DNA of 47,011 nt from a virus. A program made the position numbers and the translations under genes. The notes below the pieces were generated by a model. That model was given only the letters and a program-made list of their open reading frames with translations, did no database searches and was not told the origin of the DNA. Location of the stretch: the IMG/VR virus record IMGVR_UViG_3300032308_001953, positions 1-47,011 of that record. One strand, 5' to 3'. Positions 32,586-40,458 of this stretch are shown here, piece by piece. The first letter of the stretch is position 1. Every line of letters starts with the position of its first letter.

Positions 32586-33218
32586 ATGACACAGTATAAC
32601 ACATCTACACAGCAAGTCAACATTTATGATGAAACTAGTTTAGTTAATTTGATAGCACCTAATCTCTGGGAAGTAGATCAATGTTTTGGTCAAGAAACAT
32701 ATCAACAGTTACGAGATATAGTTGACACTCAAAACAACATGTTTGTCTGTGGAGGACTTAAGAAAAGATTAGAACTTTGTCAAACCGGTCCAGGACAGTT
32801 ATTGATTGAACAACTTGGAATCGGCATGTCTAGCACACTGAGTCAACTAGTTGGAGTATCGCTGAGTTTTATGACTGCCAAATATTGGCTAGACTTACCA
32901 GTATTTGGTTGTCAAACTCACCAAGATTCTAAAGATATTATTGTGTCTTATCAAGTATATTTAGGATCATCATTTCAAGATGAAATACGGTCAGAGCAAC
33001 ACAAAAATAATAATTTGGATATTATTGAGTACTTAGATCACAACGGAGACGGCTTAATGGCCCAAGGAGCAAAATTTTTACATGTTGATCCTCCTGTGCA
33101 GATTGAGTTCAAACCCAACCACGGCTATATTAACCTAAATTCTGATCTTAAACTTCATCGAGTAGAAGGCACTTGGGATACCAGACTCAGTGTGATGTTT
33201 CAATACGCTCGAGTATAA
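32586..33218 (+). CDS. 2OG-Fe(II) dioxygenase-like protein A
   Basis: A 210-residue protein from the ATG at 32586 (the earlier in-frame start lies upstream of the promoter-like element). CQTHQDSKDIIVSYQVYL has the H-x-D iron-binding pair, and LKLHRVEGTWDTRLSVMFQYA has the distal His and the Arg that binds 2-oxoglutarate, the order found in Fe(II)/2OG oxygenases. Such phage enzymes can hydroxylate proteins, sugars or nucleobases. The 3' end overlaps gene 33200-33763 by 19 bases on the other strand. Confidence 0.62.
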   Translation: MTQYNTSTQQVNIYDETSLVNLIAPNLWEVDQCFGQETYQQLRDIVDTQNNMFVCGGLKKRLELCQTGPGQLLIEQLGIGMSSTLSQLVGVSLSFMTAKYWLDLPVFGCQTHQDSKDIIVSYQVYLGSSFQDEIRSEQHKNNNLDIIEYLDHNGDGLMAQGAKFLHVDPPVQIEFKPNHGYINLNSDLKLHRVEGTWDTRLSVMFQYARV

Positions 33219-33763
33219 CTCAATACCAAAACTTCTCGTATGGAGTTGTTGGGCACTGGATGAATCATGCCATTGAACCCCCTAGGAGCGTTGACATAGA
33301 TAGACGCTGTGTTTGGTTCGTAATGCACAATGTCTAGATCATGTCTTGTGAGCTTGCGGTTTGGTTGATAGTCCAGCTCAGATGTGTCATTGACTTCACG
33401 GTCATGACAAAATGCAAAACTCATTCTATCGTCGGCTTCTTCGGCCAGCACAATTTGTACTTGTACAAAAATATCTGCATGTAGTCTATGCATCATTATC
33501 GAACTGCCAGGAAGGTCCACACTGATGTAGGCCACCTGCGGTGCTATGTCCTGTTGAATGATTTCACTGATGCGCTGTTGTTCTTGTTGTACAATGGCCT
33601 GTAACTCAGGTGTGCTGTTCCAAGGTGTCAGCAATCTATCATCGTACTGCATGGAAAAGTTTGTTCGAGATTTTCGATAAAGTTGTTTTATTTCTCGAAA
33701 TCGTTCTTGCGTGAAATAAGATTGTACCTGCCAAAGCTGTTGGTTTATTTTATACTGATTCAT
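33200..33763 (-). CDS. 2OG-Fe(II) dioxygenase-like protein B
   Basis: A 187-residue protein. MMHRLHADIFVQVQIVL gives an H-x-D pair, and NGMIHPVPNNSIREVLVLSY the distal His and Arg, consistent with the double-stranded beta-helix of 2-oxoglutarate oxygenases. It follows the 33766-35115 gene after two bases and converges on the other oxygenase-like gene, overlapping it by 19 bases. The two proteins have the same motif order but low visible similarity. Substrate unknown. Confidence 0.62.
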   Translation of the reverse strand: MNQYKINQQLWQVQSYFTQERFREIKQLYRKSRTNFSMQYDDRLLTPWNSTPELQAIVQQEQQRISEIIQQDIAPQVAYISVDLPGSSIMMHRLHADIFVQVQIVLAEEADDRMSFAFCHDREVNDTSELDYQPNRKLTRHDLDIVHYEPNTASIYVNAPRGFNGMIHPVPNNSIREVLVLSYTRAY

Positions 33764-33765
33764 TT

Positions 33766-35115
33766 TTACACTGATGCAAGTGTTTTTAATCTTTTTAAAT
33801 TTTCACTCATTGATTGATTAGGGCGATCTTCTGCGTCCTGGACCGGCTCCTGTGTATCGTAGTTGTCATCACGATTGGCTGTGGCATCCACTGCGGGCAT
33901 GCTCACTCCTAGCTGTGCCAGACGATTCTGCACACGAGTATCATCCCAGGCATTGGCATCTGGGTTGGTGCTGGCAATGTCGTCCAGTATGTCAAACAGC
34001 TGATCATCGCCCACTAGATCATACAGTTGCTCTGTGGCATTGGTAGCATCAGGGCCAACTATGAGTTCTTGACTCATCAAGTCATTTAATTTTTTTGTCA
34101 ATTCAGGAGTGTCAGCCAAGGCCCAGGTACCTTCCATCACGCGGTTGCTCCAGGATTCAAACTGATCAGCTTCTTTCATTGCCATTTCTTTTTCTTGTAG
34201 TCGTGCCAACATGGGCAAGGCCTGTTCCACACGTGGATCCAGTGTTTGTTGTACAAACAATTCTCGAATGGTTTCCACTGCTTCGTCCACTGGTGTTATG
34301 GTGGAAGGATCAAATGTATCCAGGGCTTCGTGATAGCCTCTACGACTGATCATGCGTTTGGCCTTGGCCTTGAGATCTGTGTAGTGCCTCACTGCACTTT
34401 CCACCATGTGACCTGCGTCACCTGAATAGTCTTTGTGTCTGGCTGCTCGAACAAAGCCAGCCAGCGTTTTTAGATCTCGCACCATTTCTGATATGTACTG
34501 ACCAAATGCATCGTAGGGCGTACCGCCTTCGGCCACATGACGAGCCAGTATGCGTCCTTCGATCAGGCTCTTTGACGGTATACGGAATCGTTCACCTTGA
34601 TCGTTTTCAACAAACAAACTTTCAATATAGCGAAAACGTGCATCACCTTCGCCCAGAGTTTTGTTGTGTTTGATTACCAGTCGTGCTCGATTGGGTTGGT
34701 CACTGTAGCTTACCTTGCGGTTGCCATAATAACCTTCAAACAGACTTTCTTTCACAGCGGCCATGGTTCGCATGCTGTACTTGAGTCTTGACAAATTTTT
34801 AAGACTGAATGTCAACAAGTTACGCTTGGCAAACATGCGCAGTAAGTAGAGAAAATCATACCATTCGTTTTTGTCTGGACCTTCCATGGCGCGACCCATG
34901 TTGTCTCCATAGTACACGTCAAGATTGTTTTCGCCATCTATTGACAGTACCACGGTGCCATAGTCTTTTTCTTGTGTTCGATAATCAAAACTTATAATAT
35001 CTGCGTCAGCAGGATTTGCGGCAGGTTTTCCGGCGGCATCCAAAGCTTCAGGTTCAAAATCACGCGAAACTAGTAGATTGTATAATTGTTGGCTGGCAGT
35101 ATTAGATTGAGTCAT
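33766..35115 (-). CDS. Large conserved-type protein next to terminase
   Basis: A 449-residue protein, with a beta-rich N-terminal third (VVLSIDGENNLDVYYG) and a helical, acidic remainder. The segment SLFEGYYGNRKVSYSD and the following VIKHNKTLGEGDARFRYIES look like a conserved core, and I believe related proteins occur next to gp17 in T4-like aquatic phages; no function is known to me. A late promoter AATAAATA overlaps the gp17 stop codon, seven bases before this ATG. It is probably virion- or packaging-related by location. Confidence 0.65.
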   Translation of the reverse strand: MTQSNTASQQLYNLLVSRDFEPEALDAAGKPAANPADADIISFDYRTQEKDYGTVVLSIDGENNLDVYYGDNMGRAMEGPDKNEWYDFLYLLRMFAKRNLLTFSLKNLSRLKYSMRTMAAVKESLFEGYYGNRKVSYSDQPNRARLVIKHNKTLGEGDARFRYIESLFVENDQGERFRIPSKSLIEGRILARHVAEGGTPYDAFGQYISEMVRDLKTLAGFVRAARHKDYSGDAGHMVESAVRHYTDLKAKAKRMISRRGYHEALDTFDPSTITPVDEAVETIRELFVQQTLDPRVEQALPMLARLQEKEMAMKEADQFESWSNRVMEGTWALADTPELTKKLNDLMSQELIVGPDATNATEQLYDLVGDDQLFDILDDIASTNPDANAWDDTRVQNRLAQLGVSMPAVDATANRDDNYDTQEPVQDAEDRPNQSMSENLKRLKTLASV

Positions 35116-35122
35116 AGTGTTG

Positions 35123-35130
35123 TATTTATT
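35123..35130 (-). promoter_or_regulatory. Late promoter AATAAATA
   Basis: AATAAATA on the minus strand, overlapping the gp17 stop codon, then seven bases and the ATG at 35115. Predicted leader is two bases, so the transcript is nearly leaderless. Confidence 0.6.
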
Positions 35131-36694
35131 AGAAAGATGCTATGAAGGGCATGGGTTCAATGGTGTTGTCGCTGTGATCTCTCAACTGAGTGTCCAGCTC
35201 TGTGTGATAACTCTGTAGCATTTGCATCATGCGCACAGCCAAGATTGTGGCCATGACAAGATCGTCAGTTTCTCCGGCTTTTGCGGCATATCCAGCACCT
35301 GACGCTATAAAACTTTTAAGCTCTGTGACCAAGCTGGCCGAATGTATTTTCATACGGCCAGTTTCTATCAAATTTTTCAGTTTGGCACAGGCAGCCAGTT
35401 TGGGCTTGTTTGTAGTGTTGAATCCTTTGCGGTATCTACGACCACTGCCGCTGCCAGATTCGCTGAGGAAATAGCCCTGTATGTTTTCCTCGCCATATTC
35501 TGCGATGGATATCAAGGCAGCTTCACCAATGGTGTTGTTTTCCACTGTGAAGTAAATGCTCTTGGGATCCTTGATTGTTTCGTTGATGTGTCTGCAGATA
35601 TCTGCCAGTATGCGCACCTGGGTTGGTATGTCTGTTCTGTTGTGACGCCATTCTGCCACTTGTTCGGTGGTGTTGGCATCAAACACTTGTATGGCCGCAG
35701 GATCTCCTCCGGTGCCCAGGCTAGGGTCCAAGGACACTACGTAAAATCGATCTGGTTGCGGACGCTGAAACCAACGTACTTGTCCTGTTTTGTATAGCGG
35801 GTCTTGTGATCTTAGATCTATCAGCTTGGTTGGTGCAATCAAGGTTTCATCATCAATGATGAATTCACAGTCCATCTCTCGGCGGAAACGTTCTTCTCCC
35901 AGTATGGCACGTTGTTGTCGGGCCCAGGCATCATCACGATCAGGGTGTTCTCTCCAGAATGCACGAAATGCTTTGAATCCATTTTGTCCCATTTCTGTGG
36001 GATTGCCATATTCATCTTCTAACTTGTTGGCTGTTTTCCAGATCAATGCAAACTGATCTTCGTCTGAGTTTGGAGTTGAAGTAAGAATTGCCTTACCACC
36101 TGTTGACAGGGTGGGTGTGATGGAAGTCCAAAACTCTTTGGCAATGGTGGGACGAACGAACGCAAACTCGTCGCAGTATAGAAGTGTAATACTCATACCA
36201 CGACCAGTATTTTCTGTAGTGGTTTGTGCTACTATTCGACTGCCGTTGTCAAACTCAATTGACCCTTTGTTGTAACTGGTCACCCCTGCTCTGATATGAT
36301 CCGGGCAGGCTTCGTAGGCATAGCGAACACGTTGCATGATCTCTTGTGCGCCCAGGTACTTGTGCGCGGCCACAAGTATGGTTGAATCAGGAACAAACAT
36401 GGCATACCATAACAAGTACCCAGCGGCCGAGGTTGATTTACCCGTTTGCCTAGGCATCATGCTGATGGAGAATCTATAATTGTGATATGTTTCTATCAGC
36501 CGATCTTGAAATTCATAGGGCTGGTACAACATCTTGCCATGCAAGGGATGTTGGATGTAGAAGAAATGACTCATGAAATACCGCGGCCCTGACACAGGAT
36601 CTGCACAGGCTACGAAATCATCTATTTGTTGTTCAGTGTAAGGGTAACGCCGATGTGGCGCTTTTACTAGTACACCTTCTAAACTCTTTGACAT
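35129..36694 (-). CDS. gp17: Terminase large subunit (gp17)
   Basis: A 521-residue packaging motor. The ATPase has MPRQTGKST (about 80-88) as Walker A and LLYCDEFAF as Walker B with the catalytic Glu. The C-terminal nuclease has VVSLDPSLGTGGD (first Asp), VENNTIGE (Glu) and ETDDLVMA (last Asp), the RNase H-like set. This size and order fit T4 gp17 (610) in a compact form. The ATG at 36694 matches the conserved N-terminus; a longer form would overlap the divergent promoter. Its partner gp16 lies about 7 kb away. Confidence 0.95.
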   Translation of the reverse strand: MSKSLEGVLVKAPHRRYPYTEQQIDDFVACADPVSGPRYFMSHFFYIQHPLHGKMLYQPYEFQDRLIETYHNYRFSISMMPRQTGKSTSAAGYLLWYAMFVPDSTILVAAHKYLGAQEIMQRVRYAYEACPDHIRAGVTSYNKGSIEFDNGSRIVAQTTTENTGRGMSITLLYCDEFAFVRPTIAKEFWTSITPTLSTGGKAILTSTPNSDEDQFALIWKTANKLEDEYGNPTEMGQNGFKAFRAFWREHPDRDDAWARQQRAILGEERFRREMDCEFIIDDETLIAPTKLIDLRSQDPLYKTGQVRWFQRPQPDRFYVVSLDPSLGTGGDPAAIQVFDANTTEQVAEWRHNRTDIPTQVRILADICRHINETIKDPKSIYFTVENNTIGEAALISIAEYGEENIQGYFLSESGSGSGRRYRKGFNTTNKPKLAACAKLKNLIETGRMKIHSASLVTELKSFIASGAGYAAKAGETDDLVMATILAVRMMQMLQSYHTELDTQLRDHSDNTIEPMPFIASF

Positions 36695-36719
36695 GCTTTT
36701 ACTTACCAAAATATACACA

Positions 36720-36727
36720 TATAAATA
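36720..36727 (+). promoter_or_regulatory. Late promoter TATAAATA, leaderless geometry
   Basis: An exact TATAAATA, then TTCTT, then the ATG at 36733. Under T4 late spacing +1 is the A of the start codon. No Shine-Dalgarno is present. Confidence 0.75.
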
Positions 36728-36732
36728 TTCTT

Positions 36733-37278
36733 ATGAGCGATACACTGATACTAGCACCGGACTATCAACCGGTCAATTACTTGCCACTCAGCACCATAGA
36801 TTGGCAGACTGCTATCAAACTGTTTTTCCTGGACAAAATACAAGTGTTGGAGTGGTATGATGATTGGACTGTGCGCAGTGCTCGACTGGAGATGCGTGTG
36901 CCTGCTGTGGCTGTGACCAAACGAGGATTTGGTAAAAGTGGTAGCATGCGTTTCAGTAGACAAAATCTTTATCTACGCGATTTGTTTACCTGCCAGTACT
37001 GCAACGATACGTTTAGCGGTCGTGAACTCACTATTGATCATGTGTTACCACGGGCCCAGGGCGGTGTAACTAGTTGGGAAAACTGTGTAACAGCTTGCAA
37101 AGAGTGTAACTCAGAAAAGGGCAACAAAGTTTGGAGACCTAACAAGCATCCGATAAAGCCCAACTACTGGGCGTTGGTAAACTCAGTAAAAAGCACTTAT
37201 ACGGGTGTTCGGCATCCCAGCTGGAATGTTTATCTTGGACTCAAAGACAACGAGTTAAAGATGTCAAAGAACCGCTGA
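36733..37278 (+). CDS. HNH endonuclease
   Basis: A 181-residue protein. The core LYLRDLFTCQYC, then LTIDHVLPRAQGG, then NCVTACKECNSEKG, contains the His-Asn-His catalytic set and two CxxC pairs that bind zinc. The N-terminal LAPDYQPVNYLPL is typical of the widespread single-domain HNH group that resembles bacterial chromosomal HNH proteins, not only homing enzymes. The ATG at 36733 is chosen because the earlier start (36655) is antisense to gp17 and upstream of the promoter. It is divergent from gp17; packaging-linked cleavage is possible. Confidence 0.88.
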   Translation: MSDTLILAPDYQPVNYLPLSTIDWQTAIKLFFLDKIQVLEWYDDWTVRSARLEMRVPAVAVTKRGFGKSGSMRFSRQNLYLRDLFTCQYCNDTFSGRELTIDHVLPRAQGGVTSWENCVTACKECNSEKGNKVWRPNKHPIKPNYWALVNSVKSTYTGVRHPSWNVYLGLKDNELKMSKNR

Positions 37279-38255
37279 TCTTTGTGTATCTGAAACCAGG
37301 CTTTTAACTCAACAAGTCTGTTCCAGTTATGTTCTGTAATATGTTCAACTGTGTTGGCAAAATCTGCAGAACCATTGGCCACTATATCTTTGACTGTGGC
37401 AACTACTGTTAATGCACGATCAGTTTCATTGTCGATGTTGTCATAGCTTTCGTCAATGTAATCGCTAAAAGTTTTAAATCCTAAATTATGTAGTTCTTTC
37501 AACGCACCAGGCACGCTCATTAATATCAATGGCATGCGAGCCGCCATGGGTCTCCAGGTTTTTTCTGTAAACCAAGATCCTTCTGTGGTCAGTGTTTCAG
37601 ATCCAACTTCGAAGGCACACTGATTGTAGAGATCTAAGCTAGGTACCATGCTTTTCTGCCATAACATGGGTGCCGAATCTTCTCCTACATAATGCGCAGG
37701 AGTTGTTGGTTGATCCCACCCCCAGTTACCATCTCGATGATAAATCATGACAGAATTTTTACCAACATCTGACAGCCCGCCCCAAATAATATCACGAGCA
37801 TGAGCATGGCGTCCCATGGTAAGCAAGAAGTCTTTGGTAATATTTTTTGACAGTTTGAGTGATATACGTTGTTCTACCAGATCGATAAATCTTGACTCTG
37901 GGTCATACTCTACTGAAATATTTTGAAATCCATGATCGAACCAAGCTGATTCTATCACACAGGTTATGTTTTTTGCTTCGGGCTCATGATCTAACTCTTT
38001 CATCCAGGATAACTCATACTTGAGTATCACAGGAGAGTCAACATTGCCCACCAACAACACCTGGTTGTTTTTTAACAGTGTAAAGAGTTTTTCTCTTTGA
38101 TTCTTCCAAAGTTCTGACAACCATACACAATCAGTTACAAAAATGTTGTCAACAACATCAATGTCTTCAGATTCTGAGTAAGGTATGGCAAAGTGATTGC
38201 AAAAAAACTTCCAATGCTGGGTTTCTATAATAGGGACAATGGTAATTGGTTTCAT
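37230..38255 (-). CDS. Glycosyltransferase-like protein (GT10-like C-terminus)
   Basis: A 341-residue protein with TEKTWRPMAARMPLILMSVPG and LGFKTFSDYIDESYD, the same block and continuation as gene 26235-27257, suggesting paralogous sugar transferases. The N-terminus has no signal or anchor. It is separated from the glycan island by 10 kb and lies between the HNH and nuclease genes. The 3' end overlaps the HNH gene by 49 bases on the opposite strand. The AAGGG just before the ATG is too close to serve as a ribosome site. Confidence 0.6.
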   Translation of the reverse strand: MKPITIVPIIETQHWKFFCNHFAIPYSESEDIDVVDNIFVTDCVWLSELWKNQREKLFTLLKNNQVLLVGNVDSPVILKYELSWMKELDHEPEAKNITCVIESAWFDHGFQNISVEYDPESRFIDLVEQRISLKLSKNITKDFLLTMGRHAHARDIIWGGLSDVGKNSVMIYHRDGNWGWDQPTTPAHYVGEDSAPMLWQKSMVPSLDLYNQCAFEVGSETLTTEGSWFTEKTWRPMAARMPLILMSVPGALKELHNLGFKTFSDYIDESYDNIDNETDRALTVVATVKDIVANGSADFANTVEHITEHNWNRLVELKAWFQIHKDQRFFDIFNSLSLSPR

Positions 38256-38290
38256 CCCTTATATAGCGGGCAAGATGACTAATATTTAGA

Positions 38291-38725
38291 TTATTGGCAC
38301 CAGCTTTGTTTAGCGTCACCGTAGTATTCACGGGCAAAGCCGTTGGCAATCAATTGAGCACGTAGACTCTGCCCATTTAGAATAATGTCGCCCAGTACAC
38401 GACCACCAAACTTGTCCCAACCGTAGAGAACGACCTGTCGCTGTTGGCTGGCGTTAATAAGACCTTTAGTGAAAACGCTGGCGGCTTCACCTCGTTGCTT
38501 TTCGCTGTCACACTGTCCGCGGAAGCCTTTTTCAGGAGTGTCAACTCCGTAGACTCGTACCGCAAGTTCGGGCTTGAGAGGTGCAGGTAGAAAGGGTGCG
38601 GCGATAACAACTGTATCGCCATCTGTTACTCTGACAATTTGTGCATCGTACAACACGCCGTTGGGTGTTTTTTGTGCCATGGCCAAGCATGGAATCAGTA
38701 GTAGAGTGAGTAGTAGTTTTTTCAT
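38291..38725 (-). CDS. Exported thermonuclease-like (SNase) protein
   Basis: A 144-residue protein. Residues 1-17 (KK, then a leucine-rich core, then AMA) form a signal peptide, with probable cleavage before Q18. The mature part is a staphylococcal-nuclease fold: RVTDGDTVVI, then VRVYGVDTPEKG with the catalytic Arg and Asp, GEAAS with a Glu, and DKFGGRVLGDI with the second Arg. The catalytic residues all appear present, so it should cut DNA or RNA outside the cytoplasm. Export would protect the phage genome and could degrade incoming or environmental DNA. Confidence 0.88.
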   Translation of the reverse strand: MKKLLLTLLLIPCLAMAQKTPNGVLYDAQIVRVTDGDTVVIAAPFLPAPLKPELAVRVYGVDTPEKGFRGQCDSEKQRGEAASVFTKGLINASQQRQVVLYGWDKFGGRVLGDIILNGQSLRAQLIANGFAREYYGDAKQSWCQ

Positions 38726-38730
38726 ATCAG

Positions 38731-39408
38731 TTATGCTCCAACTGGTGTTACGGTGACAATGATACTTGGAGTTGCTGGATATCCAACTGTGACATTGGCT
38801 GCCAAGGCCGGAAAGCTAAAAACAGTTGCACTGGCGGCATAGGCTATTTCATAATAGTCTCCTACATTGGCCACATTGGCAAGAATGTTCCAACTTTGAA
38901 CCACTTGAAGATTTTGGTCCAATGTAACAAATCCTGCGGTATTAGGAACGGCTGTGCCATTTTTCTTGAACCATATGGTTGCTGAGGCAGTGGTGCCGCC
39001 GCCGAGCGCCTTGTCAACTTGTGCGCTGAATTGAATATTGTAAAGCCCAGTTTCATTGATGATAATGCGACTATTGCTGGCGCCTGAGCCCAGTGTTATA
39101 TTGCCATTTATCGCGTCGGTGTTGTTGAATGCAAACCGATATTCAGTGTTGGCACTTGCTACGTTTTGTGATACATTGCTATAAAATTGTCCGTAGGCTG
39201 AAGTAATGTTGCCGCCGCTACTGATTGCAGTAAGTTGACCAGCATTATTACCGATATAAAGTGCAGGAGGATCAACTACTAGATTAACAACTAACTCCCC
39301 TGGACGAGCGTTGCCGTCATAATTTGCCAAAGTTTCTTGTGCGTTGTCTTTCATCACAGCACGGCTTATGCCGGTGATGTCTGAATATGGTGGTGGTGGG
39401 TTTGCCAT
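38731..39408 (-). CDS. Fibre-type virion protein with C1q/TNF-like domain
   Basis: A 225-residue protein. The N-terminal about 60 residues (PGELVVNLVVDPPALYIGN) resemble the attachment region of phage fibre or head-fibre proteins. The C-terminal about 130 residues follow the C1q/TNF-like jelly-roll pattern: EYRFAFNNT, then GLYNIQFSAQVD, then ATIWFKKNGTAVPNT, then a closing VGDYYEIAYAAS. Such domains trimerise and often bind receptors. It overlaps the next upstream gene by one base. Confidence 0.7.
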   Translation of the reverse strand: MANPPPPYSDITGISRAVMKDNAQETLANYDGNARPGELVVNLVVDPPALYIGNNAGQLTAISSGGNITSAYGQFYSNVSQNVASANTEYRFAFNNTDAINGNITLGSGASNSRIIINETGLYNIQFSAQVDKALGGGTTASATIWFKKNGTAVPNTAGFVTLDQNLQVVQSWNILANVANVGDYYEIAYAASATVFSFPALAANVTVGYPATPSIIVTVTPVGA

Positions 39409-39794
39409 TATCTTGGGTATCCTTTAAAAGGTTTGATGGGACTTGTTTTTTCTACAAAGTCAGGTTCGTCACTGTCAGGGGTTGATACTAGTTTTTTACC
39501 ACCCTTGGTGCCGGTCATTTTCAGCGCGGCATCGATCATTGGTCTTACACCGGCGTTCATGCCAACCACAACACCGTGTTCTCCAAATGCTGTTTCTTTT
39601 GACCACTCGGGCATGTACGGGTTGACATCATCTTTACGATAGTCTGACCTGGCTCGAGCCATGGCCACGCCAAATCTGTAGTTGTTGTAAGGGTCGCTGG
39701 CACTGAGTCCAGGAATCACATAAGTTTGTCGCATGGGTCCGGCTTGCTCAGGGGCAAGATCCTCTTGCTCTACAATAAACTCACGAGCTCTCAT
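39408..39794 (-). CDS. Probable internal head protein 1
   Basis: A 128-residue protein. The N-terminus MRAREFIVEQ and C-terminus SPIKPFKGYPR are shared, with small changes, with the gene upstream (39791-40162), while the middle differs. MRAREFIVE follows the T4 internal-protein leader pattern (I-V-E before the cut), though the next residue is Gln, not Ala/Gly/Ser. I infer a head-packaged protein. It overlaps the upstream gene by four bases. Confidence 0.7.
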   Translation of the reverse strand: MRAREFIVEQEDLAPEQAGPMRQTYVIPGLSASDPYNNYRFGVAMARARSDYRKDDVNPYMPEWSKETAFGEHGVVVGMNAGVRPMIDAALKMTGTKGGKKLVSTPDSDEPDFVEKTSPIKPFKGYPR

Positions 39795-40162
39795 TTTGGG
39801 TAGCCTTTGAACGCTCGGATAGGACTCTGTGTGTTGGTGCTGGGAACTTCTTGTGAGTCCATGTCGCCTGCATTCAAATCTTTATATTCAGCGCCTGCTG
39901 CCTTGAATGCTTGTTTCAACATTTCGTGCTCAATTTCAGTGTAGGGATAAGCACCACGTTTTTTTCCTATCCAGCTTTTTTCATCCATGTCCAGAGCCTT
40001 GCCCGATCCGTCAGCCATGGCCACTGCCATCATCACACGATTCAGTGTGTAGTCACTGTTGGCACGTTCTGAATCACCAAATATGGTCAGCCCGCGTGTG
40101 GCTGCTTGACGACGAATGCCAATCTTGCCGTCACGTTCAGCAATGAACTCACGTGCTCGCAT
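39791..40162 (-). CDS. Probable internal head protein 2
   Basis: A 123-residue protein. The N-terminus MRAREFIAER and C-terminus SPIRAFKGYPK match the downstream gene, so the two are diverged duplicates that kept both ends. The leader ends in I-A-E, as in T4 IPIII (MKTYQEFIAE). The middle is helical and charged. Location among other leader-bearing genes supports a role in the capsid; no enzyme motif is seen. Confidence 0.7.
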   Translation of the reverse strand: MRAREFIAERDGKIGIRRQAATRGLTIFGDSERANSDYTLNRVMMAVAMADGSGKALDMDEKSWIGKKRGAYPYTEIEHEMLKQAFKAAGAEYKDLNAGDMDSQEVPSTNTQSPIRAFKGYPK

Positions 40163-40164
40163 GT

Positions 40165-40443
40165 TTAGAACACGCTTTCTTGTGCCGAGCTTGCTGTTCC
40201 TAATTCAAGTGCAGTAAAGGGCGTTCCTGTCACAGTGACTTTGTTGCCAGCTCCTGAATAAACTTCAAACACTGTGTTGGCTGGTATGTTGATTGGCGCA
40301 GTATAGACATTGCCCACTGGATCAGCAGTGCCCAATGCTGTGGCATAGACTTGATAGGTCACTACATTGGCACCAGTGGTGATTTGCAGTTTGTCTGTGT
40401 AGACTGTGGCGTTAGCCAATGATGTATATACGTTTGCGGGCAT
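40165..40443 (-). CDS. Small virion-type protein
   Basis: A 92-residue beta-rich protein with few charges and many Thr, Val and Ala, resembling the 329-739 product in composition. No leader peptide and no recognised domain. AAGGA lies about 9 bases before the ATG. It sits inside the block of head-associated genes, so a decoration or fibre-tip role is plausible but unproven. Confidence 0.65.
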   Translation of the reverse strand: MPANVYTSLANATVYTDKLQITTGANVVTYQVYATALGTADPVGNVYTAPINIPANTVFEVYSGAGNKVTVTGTPFTALELGTASSAQESVF

Positions 40444-40458
40444 TTTATTTTTTCCTTA

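Noticed and set aside
36733-37278. Mobile homing endonuclease interrupting the terminase region
   Set aside because: The HNH protein resembles the widespread single-domain bacterial type, has its own promoter, and interrupts no coding sequence. No intron or intein was seen.
38291-38725. Lipoprotein signal on the nuclease
   Set aside because: A Cys is present in the signal core, but the preceding residues (LIP) do not fit a lipobox and an AMA/Q signal peptidase I site follows.
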